Source of the DNA: CAZJKO01 sp964546995
Lineage (GTDB): Bacteria; Bacillota_I; Bacilli_A; RF39; UBA660
Length of the DNA: 34,271 bases
Direction: 5' to 3'
NCBI GenBank assembly: GCA_964546995.1
Contig: CAZJKO010000006.1
Span: 1-34,271 of the forward strand
Made by a program: the position numbers and the translations under genes. A model generated the notes under the pieces. That model had not been told where the DNA came from. It saw only the letters and a program-made list of their open reading frames with translations, and did no database searches. Numbering within the stretch: the first letter of the stretch is position 1; each line of letters starts with the position of its first letter. Of the stretch, positions 28,796 to 34,271 are shown in pieces.

Positions 28796-30565
28796 TCAAT
28801 TCATCGCTCGTTTAAAAAGCTTTTCAAGCTCATACTTCGTATAAGTAATAATCGTAGGACGACCATGAGGACAAGTAAATGGATTTTTACAGGCTCTAAG
28901 AGTATTCAATAGATGTTCCATTTCCTCTAAACTAATATGATCATTTGCTTTAATCGACATCTTACAACTGAGCATAATCGCAGCTTTCTCCATAAATTTT
29001 TCCTGAGAAAAAGCTTCTTTTTCGATAATGATATCCAAAATCTTGCGAATAGCTTCTTGTTCTTTTCCCTTAGGGATCCAAAGTGGATGACGTCGAATCA
29101 AAATCGTATTCATTCCAAATTCTTCAAAGTCAAAACCGAGCGATCGAACAAGATCGAACTGTTCTTTTAAAATGAGATACTCACTATTGGTAAATTCGAA
29201 AGAAAGGGGAACGAGTAGTTCGATCGTTTGATGATGGTTTTCCCCCATCTGTTTTAAATATTTTTCGTAGTTAATCCGCTCGTTTGCAGCATGTTGATCG
29301 ATCAAAAACATCCCATCTTCGTTTTCTGCAACAATGTAAGTCCCATGGACAAGTCCTACAGGATGCATGACCTTAATTCGTGGTTCTTCTTTCTTTTCTT
29401 CCAATACAACATCTTCATCGTTCACTTCGAATGAAAAGGTCACTTCTTCTACCTTTGGATAAGAACCTTTTTCCTCTTTGATAACAGGTGTTTCATCGAT
29501 GATTTTAATCGGTTCTTGAAAAAACGTCTCTTCTTCTTTTTCCTCTTCCAAAGACGACGTAACATCCATCGAAGGAATAAAAATCTTTTGTTCTAATTGA
29601 TCTTGGATCATCTTAGTAAGTAACTCTTTTAACGATGCCATTTTCGAAAATTTGATATCCATTTTCGTTGGATGAATGTTAATATCGATCAAAATAGGAT
29701 CGACGTCGATATTGAGTACGACGACCGGAAATTTATCGTGGGGAATATATGTATGGTAACTATCGATAATAACCCGATTGATCTCATTGTTTTTAATCAC
29801 ACGCCCATTGACTAAAGTAGTAATCGCATTGCGGTTAGATTTAGCCATTTCAGGATAACTAATGTACCCTTGAATATCGTAATCGTCGTTTTCACCTTGG
29901 ACTGCCATCATCTTTTTTGTCACGTCGAGTCCGTAAATAGCATGGATCACTTTCAATAAATTGCCAGATCCATCTGTATTTAGTAACACTTTCCCATTGT
30001 TTTTAAGAATAAACTGAACATCAGGATACGATAGAGCCATTTTATTGACATAATCCGTAATATGGGCAAGTTCAATGTAGAGGTTTTTTAAATACTTTAA
30101 GCGAACAGGAGTATTATAAAATAAATTCGATACCGTAATCGACGTTCCTTGTCTTTCATCACTAGGAAGAACCGATACGATCTTTCCGCCATTTACAATG
30201 ACTTCCGTCCCTTCTTTCCCGTCAGAAGTCTTTAACGAAACCTCACTAACGGAAGCGATGGAAGGTAACGCTTCTCCACGAAAACCTAAAGAACCAATAT
30301 GAAACAAATCATCGATCGAATGAAGTTTACTCGTCGCATGCCGTGAAAACGCCAAAACAGCATCTTCTTTGCTCATACCCACTCCATCATCAAAAACTTT
30401 GATCTCTTTCACTCCAGAATCGACTAATTCAATTTTAATAGAATGACTTCCTGCATCAATACTGTTTTCGACAAGTTCTTTCACCACATTCATCGTCTTC
30501 TCGACAACTTCACCTGCAGCAATCTTATTGGCAAGAACTTCATCCATCACCATGATCTTGCTCAT
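28796..30565 (-). CDS. mutL: DNA mismatch repair protein MutL
   Basis: MutL is activated by MutS at mismatches; Bacillota forms nick DNA themselves. The 589-aa protein has the GHKL motifs (NKIAAGEVVEKTMNVVKELV ENSIDAG; DDGVGM; RHATSKL; LGFRGEALPSI), then a charged linker (~335-395), and the C-terminal endonuclease domain with DQHAANERINYE (DQHAxxExxxxE), SCKMSIKAN and CPHGRPTII. All endonuclease motifs are kept. mutS is not in the window. Its last ~8 codons lie at the edge of the tandem repeat. Confidence 0.96.
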   Translation of the reverse strand: MSKIMVMDEVLANKIAAGEVVEKTMNVVKELVENSIDAGSHSIKIELVDSGVKEIKVFDDGVGMSKEDAVLAFSRHATSKLHSIDDLFHIGSLGFRGEALPSIASVSEVSLKTSDGKEGTEVIVNGGKIVSVLPSDERQGTSITVSNLFYNTPVRLKYLKNLYIELAHITDYVNKMALSYPDVQFILKNNGKVLLNTDGSGNLLKVIHAIYGLDVTKKMMAVQGENDDYDIQGYISYPEMAKSNRNAITTLVNGRVIKNNEINRVIIDSYHTYIPHDKFPVVVLNIDVDPILIDINIHPTKMDIKFSKMASLKELLTKMIQDQLEQKIFIPSMDVTSSLEEEKEEETFFQEPIKIIDETPVIKEEKGSYPKVEEVTFSFEVNDEDVVLEEKKEEPRIKVMHPVGLVHGTYIVAENEDGMFLIDQHAANERINYEKYLKQMGENHHQTIELLVPLSFEFTNSEYLILKEQFDLVRSLGFDFEEFGMNTILIRRHPLWIPKGKEQEAIRKILDIIIEKEAFSQEKFMEKAAIMLSCKMSIKANDHISLEEMEHLLNTLRACKNPFTCPHGRPTIITYTKYELEKLFKRAMN

Positions 30566-30595
30566 ACCTTGAACACCTCCCCTTCAAAAGAAAAA

Positions 30596-30997
30596 TTATT
30601 GACAACTATCGCTTTGATATCCAGAACAAATTAAACAAACCTGATAACTTAAATCGATATTGAACCCTTCTGTACTACTACGTGTAACATCGACATATCC
30701 TTTACAACTAGTCCCACGTCTATTAGGATCTTCAAGTTGATAAGAGTATTGATTGGGAATTAAATCTTTGGTTAAGTCGAGCCGCACTTTACCACCCAAA
30801 GAAGGAATCTCTTCACTGTGATCGATAAAATAGTCTTTCGCTCCCGTTAACATCGTATTTTCAAATTCCAAATACGTATTGTTCTGTGATTGTTTTAAAT
30901 ATTTACTTACAGCCATAACTCCAATTGTAGAAAGAATGCCAAGTATCACAACACAAGCAAGTAATTCAATCATGGTAAATCCTCGATTTTTTCTCAT
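30596..30997 (-). CDS. Type IV prepilin-like protein
   Basis: The 133-aa protein has a canonical prepilin leader: MRKNRG, then FTMIELLACVVILGILSTIG with the conserved Glu5 and a hydrophobic N-terminal helix to ~30. The globular part has a possible disulfide set at the end (CKGYVDV, CLICSGYQSDSC). It should be processed by a PilD-like peptidase and form part of a pilus or pseudopilus; no assembly gene is present here. AAGGTGAT precedes the ATG. It lies between uvrC and mutL, an odd place that suggests a scattered pilin repertoire. Confidence 0.85.
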   Translation of the reverse strand: MRKNRGFTMIELLACVVILGILSTIGVMAVSKYLKQSQNNTYLEFENTMLTGAKDYFIDHSEEIPSLGGKVRLDLTKDLIPNQYSYQLEDPNRRGTSCKGYVDVTRSSTEGFNIDLSYQVCLICSGYQSDSCQ

Positions 30998-31012
30998 AGT
31001 ATCACCTTATTC

Positions 31013-31041
31013 ATTATAATATAAATTTAACTCTTTGTCAC
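31013..31041 (-). promoter_or_regulatory. Promoter of the prepilin gene (and mutL)
   Basis: On the minus strand GTGACA (31036-31041), 17-bp spacer, TATAAT (31013-31018). The leader is short (~10 nt). Confidence 0.6.
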
Positions 31042-31042
31042 A

Positions 31043-32800
31043 TCAAATCTCTTTTAAATACGAAATAAGATTTTTAGCTACATCGGAAGGAACCACTTCA
31101 GAAAGTTCTTCTTCCGTCGCTTCCTTCAATCGTTTTAGGGAACCAAATTTTTTCAGTAACTCCCGTCTTCGAACCTCCCCGACGCCTGGTGCCAAATCCA
31201 AAATCGATGCAAGGCTTCCTTTACTCTTAATTTGACGATGATAAGAAATGGCAAAGCGATGAACCTCATCTTGCATCCTAGTTAAAAATAAGAACAAATC
31301 GCTCTTAGGAGAAACCGCTAATGTCTCTCCACGTTCGTTAATAATGCTACTCGTTCGATGGTTTTGATCTTTCTTAAGACCAATAATCGGAATAGACAAA
31401 TGCAAAGAATCGATGATCTCTTTCGCGATTCCCACTTGTAATTCGCCTCCATCGATCACGATAAGATCGGGTTTTACTAAATCTTCCATCAACACTTTGT
31501 AGTACCGCCTATAGAGAACTTCTCTCATAGCACTAAGATCATCTTTCACTTTCGAATCGATCTTAAACTTACGATAGTCGTCTTTTTGTGGAAGAAAATC
31601 CTGATAAACCACCATTGCTCCAACGTAAAACGTACCAAACAAATGGGAATTGTCAAACGCTTCCATCCGCGATAAAGAAGGAAGCTGTAAAAGAGTTCTC
31701 AGTTCTTCTAATGCTTTCATTCGAACTTCATCGTTTCGCTTTAACGTCTCTTCTTTTTCGTGCAAAATAACCTTCGCATTATCGATAGCCATCATCAAAA
31801 GCTTTCGAAGATCCCCTCTCTTAGGAACCGTTACTTTAATGTTCAAATACTCTCGTAAAAGATCATCATCCAAACTATCATCGATCACAATTTCTTTCGG
31901 TAAAAGATGATTCTTCTCGTAAAAATGGGCAATGTACTCGACCATCTCTTCCTTTGGGTTGCCAAAACTATTTAAAATTTCACTATGTCGACCAAAGAGA
32001 AGTCCCTCGCGAATAAAGAATACTTGTATCGCTAAATAGTTCTTATCGAGATAGTAGGCAAACAAATCGAAGTGATAATTCTTATTGAGATCAATTTTTT
32101 GTTTTCGAAGCGTAATCTCAATATCTTGTAACATCTCTTTTAGCTCTTGCGCTTTTTCAAAATTCAAATTCTCGCTAGCTTTCATCATATCTTCTTTAAG
32201 CTTTGCTTCAATATGACTACTATCCCCTTTTAAAAACGTCACAATTTCATCGATCATCGATTGGACCACGAGAGGATCGATCCTTTTTTCACAAAAACCG
32301 AGACATTCATGTAAATGATAGTATAGACAAACTTCTTTAGGCATCTTCTCGCACTTTCGTAACGGATAAATTCGATTGATCATCGCAACGGTCTTTCTAG
32401 CGGCAGTAACGTTAGGAAAAGGTCCAAAAAGCCGACTTTTATTCTTTTTCCGATTGATGTTTCGCACCACACGAAGTCGAGGATAGGTCTCATTGGTAAG
32501 TTCGATATAAGGATAACTCTTATCGTCTTTTAACAAAATATTGTATTTAGGATTGTACTTTTTAATTAATGTAATTTCTAAAATCAAACTCTCCAGTTCA
32601 CTACTCGTCACAATGTATTCAAAATCAGCAATATCTTGAACGAGCATCGCTGTCTTCCCTGTAACCGTCCCTGTAAAGTAACTTTTCAAACGATTCTTAA
32701 GATTCTTCGCTTTTCCTACATAGATAATCAATCCATCTTTATTCTTCATTTGATAAGATCCTGGTTTCTCTGGTACCAAAGCAAGCTTTTCCTTAAACAT
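31043..32800 (-). CDS. uvrC: Excinuclease ABC subunit C
   Basis: UvrC makes both incisions in nucleotide excision repair. The 585-aa protein has the N-terminal GIY-YIG nuclease (PGSYQMKNKDGLIIYVGKAK NLKNRLKSYF), a Cys-rich part (CLYYHLHECLGFCEKRI), the UvrB-binding UVR motif (ASENLNFEKAQELKEMLQDI), the RNase H-like nuclease (DNSHLFGTFYVGAMVVYQDF, DLIVIDGGELQVGIAK, HRFAISYHRQ) and a terminal HhH pair (LAPGVGEVRRRELLKKFGSL). I start at ATG 32800 behind AGGTGAGG; a GTG at 32809 lies within that site. TGTTAAAAT at 32819-32827 is an extended -10 with a weak -35. Confidence 0.97.
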   Translation of the reverse strand: MFKEKLALVPEKPGSYQMKNKDGLIIYVGKAKNLKNRLKSYFTGTVTGKTAMLVQDIADFEYIVTSSELESLILEITLIKKYNPKYNILLKDDKSYPYIELTNETYPRLRVVRNINRKKNKSRLFGPFPNVTAARKTVAMINRIYPLRKCEKMPKEVCLYYHLHECLGFCEKRIDPLVVQSMIDEIVTFLKGDSSHIEAKLKEDMMKASENLNFEKAQELKEMLQDIEITLRKQKIDLNKNYHFDLFAYYLDKNYLAIQVFFIREGLLFGRHSEILNSFGNPKEEMVEYIAHFYEKNHLLPKEIVIDDSLDDDLLREYLNIKVTVPKRGDLRKLLMMAIDNAKVILHEKEETLKRNDEVRMKALEELRTLLQLPSLSRMEAFDNSHLFGTFYVGAMVVYQDFLPQKDDYRKFKIDSKVKDDLSAMREVLYRRYYKVLMEDLVKPDLIVIDGGELQVGIAKEIIDSLHLSIPIIGLKKDQNHRTSSIINERGETLAVSPKSDLFLFLTRMQDEVHRFAISYHRQIKSKGSLASILDLAPGVGEVRRRELLKKFGSLKRLKEATEEELSEVVPSDVAKNLISYLKEI

Positions 32801-32818
32801 GCCCCTCACCTCACCTTT

Positions 32819-32827
32819 ATTTTAACA
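32819..32827 (-). promoter_or_regulatory. Extended -10 promoter element of uvrC
   Basis: TGTTAAAAT on the minus strand, as at the OLE RNA and the 58-aa ORF. No good -35 is visible. The ribosome binding site begins 4 nt later. Confidence 0.45.
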
Positions 32828-32895
32828 TGATTAAAACAAGAAAAAAAGAAAAACAAACGAAACTCTTGTGATAAAATAGAAGAAAGAGGTGCAAA

Positions 32896-33468
32896 ATGAA
32901 GAAAATAGAAAAAGACGTTCATCAGGAAATCATCATCAAAAATTCAAGATTTATTACGCATTTATTTCTAGTAGAAACCAAAAGTGACATCGATTCCCAC
33001 TTAGAAAATTTAAAACAAAAATACAAAGATGCCAGTCACATTTGCTATGCATATCGCTTAACAGACGAACAAAAAGCAAGCGACGATAAAGAACCGAGTG
33101 GAACTGCAGGAATTCCAATTCTAAACGTATTAGAAAAAAAAGACCTCTATTTAACCCTCGCTGTCGTCATTCGTTATTTTGGAGGAATTAAATTAGGTCG
33201 AAGTGGTCTAGTAAGAGCCTATACAAAAGCAGTGACCGAAACACTAGAACAAACAAAAATAAGCGAATGGAAAGAAGCTTATTTAATCGAAATAACCTTT
33301 CCCTATGAAAAACAAAAGAAAATCGATCACTTAGTAGAAGAAGACTGTATCCTCCATAAAACATACGAAGAGCAAATCACCTATTTATTGAAAATCGAAA
33401 AAAAGAGATTATCTAACATAGTAGAATTAGATATCCCTTATCATATAGTAAATACTTGTTTTCTATAA
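32896..33468 (+). CDS. yigZ: YigZ/IMPACT family protein
   Basis: The family is related to yeast Yih1/mammalian IMPACT; its bacterial role is unclear, with possible nucleic-acid or ribosome contact through a fold like elongation factor domain IV. The 190-aa protein has the N-terminal signature IIIKNSRFITHLFLVE, HICYAYRL, DDKEPSGTAGIPILNVLE and VVIRYFGGIKLGRSGLVRAY, then the C-terminal EF-G domain V-like part (~135-190), which is shorter than usual. AGAGGTG is the ribosome binding site; a TGATAAAAT extended -10 lies at 32869-32877. It is tail-to-tail with the sigma gene with two bases between. Confidence 0.9.
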   Translation: MKKIEKDVHQEIIIKNSRFITHLFLVETKSDIDSHLENLKQKYKDASHICYAYRLTDEQKASDDKEPSGTAGIPILNVLEKKDLYLTLAVVIRYFGGIKLGRSGLVRAYTKAVTETLEQTKISEWKEAYLIEITFPYEKQKKIDHLVEEDCILHKTYEEQITYLLKIEKKRLSNIVELDIPYHIVNTCFL

Positions 33469-33470
33469 AA

Positions 33471-34154
33471 TTACTTCATCAAAACCTTAAAAGAAGACTC
33501 TGGATCTAAATTTCCAAATTCCTCTTTAAACTTCTGTAGTACTTCTCTTAGAATATAGGATACTCTCGAAGAAGAAATACCCATCATTTGGGCAATTTCA
33601 TTGCTACGATAAGAAGAATAATCGGGGGTAAATCCGTAATAAAGTTTGATGATTTGTCTTTTTTTAGAAGGTAACTTTGAAATCAATTCTCTTAAAAAGT
33701 CACAGTATTCTTTATCCTCATAGTTTGCTTCGACATTCAAAGTTTCATCAGCAAGGAAATGGCCTAGTGTCATTTCTTTTCCATCTTTATCTTTTCTAAC
33801 GACTCGATTGAGACTATCGACTTTCGTATGTTTAAAATTATCGCGAACAAAGACATTAAGAGATCGACGAATACAAAAGACAGCATACGTCGAAAATTCG
33901 ATATTTCGAGAAAGATCAAACGTATCGACACTCCGAATGAGCGCTAACATCCCAACAGAAAATAATTCTTCCTTCTCATAAGAAGTAGTTTGATAGGACT
34001 TCAAAGAAGAAGCGATGAGCCTCGAATTATGAAGAATAATCTTTTCCCGAATAGAAGGATCCATCGTAGACTGATATTGCACGAAAAGTTCATGAAGTTC
34101 TTGTTTACAAAATGACTTAGGAAGAGAATCTTCCATGAAAAACTTTTGATTCAT
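33471..34154 (-). CDS. Sporulation-type RNA polymerase sigma factor (SigE/SigK-like)
   Basis: The 227-aa protein is a sigma-70 family factor without region 1. Region 2 reads YEKEELFSVGMLALIRSVDT FD followed by FSTYAVFCIRRSLNVFVRDN; the linker KHTKVDSLNRVVRKDKDGKE with MTLGHFLADE is typical of SigE/SigK (compare DxxGNEISL). Region 4 has LPSKKRQIIKLYYGF and the HTH SNEIAQMMGISSSRVSYILR. It could be the mother-cell factor SigK or SigE; there is no long pro-sequence, and the two cannot be told apart with certainty. SigG or SigF is less likely. AGAGGAG precedes the ATG. With SpoIVB in the window, a SigK role is attractive. Confidence 0.8.
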   Translation of the reverse strand: MNQKFFMEDSLPKSFCKQELHELFVQYQSTMDPSIREKIILHNSRLIASSLKSYQTTSYEKEELFSVGMLALIRSVDTFDLSRNIEFSTYAVFCIRRSLNVFVRDNFKHTKVDSLNRVVRKDKDGKEMTLGHFLADETLNVEANYEDKEYCDFLRELISKLPSKKRQIIKLYYGFTPDYSSYRSNEIAQMMGISSSRVSYILREVLQKFKEEFGNLDPESSFKVLMK

Positions 34155-34201
34155 CTCAAAACTCCTCTAATCATAAAATTTTTGCTATTTATCCTACCAC
34201 A

Positions 34202-34227
34202 AAAGAAAAAAAGGAGCAAGCCCCTTT
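34202..34227 (-). terminator. Terminator of the gene at the right edge
   Basis: On the minus strand AAAGGGGC pairs with GCTCCTTT (plus 34220-34227 and 34210-34217, one G-U), then a T run (A-rich 34202-34212 on plus). Confidence 0.75.
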
Positions 34228-34231
34228 CCTC

Positions 34232-34271
34232 TTAAAACCATTTAGAAAGCACTTCTTTTGGAATAAATCCC
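34232..34271 (-). CDS. C-terminal end of a protein, cut by the window edge
   Basis: The last 12 codons encode GFIPKEVLSKWF and end in TAA, directly before a good terminator. The gene cannot be identified from this. Confidence 0.5.
   Translation of the reverse strand, partial: GFIPKEVLSKWF

Larger units (their letters stand above)
28525..28815. repeat. Tandem repeat copy 2, interrupted by the assembly gap
   Basis: The second unit has the promoter (TTGTCT 28531-28536, TATAAT 28554-28559), the ribosome binding site and first codons of the ORF, then the gap, then the antisense promoter and the real mutL end. In copy 1 the segment replaced by the gap is 168 nt, so the 100 N do not show its true length. 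Confidence 0.85.

Noticed and set aside
28150..28815. CRISPR array or insertion sequence at the tandem repeat
   Set aside because: The unit is 375 bp with promoters and an ORF, not short repeats with spacers; there is no transposase, terminal inverted repeat or target duplication.
1..34271. tRNA or rRNA genes
   Set aside because: No cloverleaf with GTTCRA arm or rRNA-like segments was found on either strand.

Overview
The window comes from an AT-rich, endospore-lineage Bacillota, most likely class Bacilli. Three things point there. The heat-shock operon has the order hrcA-grpE-dnaK-dnaJ with a CIRCE operator. There is a Bacillus-like block of ylbD, ylbE, ylbF and rsmD. Sporulation proteins are present: SpoIVB, SpoIIM and a SigE/SigK-like sigma factor. 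TGA is used as a stop (mutL, ylbD, ylbF), so this is the standard code and not the Mycoplasma code. A run of exactly 100 N at 28636-28735 shows a scaffolded draft or metagenome assembly. The lineage below class level is not resolved.

Layout. 58-6194 (+): nusB-xseA-xseB, spoIVB, a metallophosphoesterase, a small membrane protein and mscL. These lead into a ~585-nt structured RNA that I identify as OLE RNA, with its own strong promoter, followed directly by the gene for its membrane partner OapA. 6221-9364: a 29-aa membrane peptide (-), spoIIM, mnmA, a HTH protein and a small anchored protein. 9486-12374: a lipoprotein, a DUF1540 protein with a sporulation-type promoter, and xerD-deoB. 12477-13718 (+): rarA. 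13785-18408 (-): the class I heat-shock operon. 18556-20904 (-): a prepilin-like leucine-rich-repeat protein behind an attenuator-like leader, then rsmD, ylbF, ylbE and ylbD. 20964-25892 (-): topoisomerase IV, parE and parC, with an unrecognised 160-residue-class gene translationally coupled between them. 26008-28077 (-): a second prepilin-like protein, miaA and a 58-aa ORF. 28150-28815: a 375-bp tandem repeat carrying what looks like a duplicated type I toxin-antitoxin locus, interrupted by the assembly gap. 28796-34154: mutL, a canonical type IV prepilin, uvrC (all -), a YigZ/IMPACT protein (+) and the sigma factor (-). The right edge holds the tail of one more minus-strand gene.

The genes form several themes: DNA repair and topology (xseAB, rarA, mutL, uvrC, parCE, xerD), RNA modification and translation (mnmA, miaA, rsmD, nusB), proteostasis (hrcA operon), sporulation, and surface prepilin-like proteins. 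The most notable non-standard content is the OLE RNA/OapA pair, the tandem toxin-antitoxin-like repeat, the shared prepilin leader module on unrelated ectodomains, and the G9-containing leader ahead of one of them. Many promoters sit unusually close to the ribosome binding site, giving leaders of about 10-25 nt. All functional statements rest on reading the sequence and on family knowledge; no database search was run.
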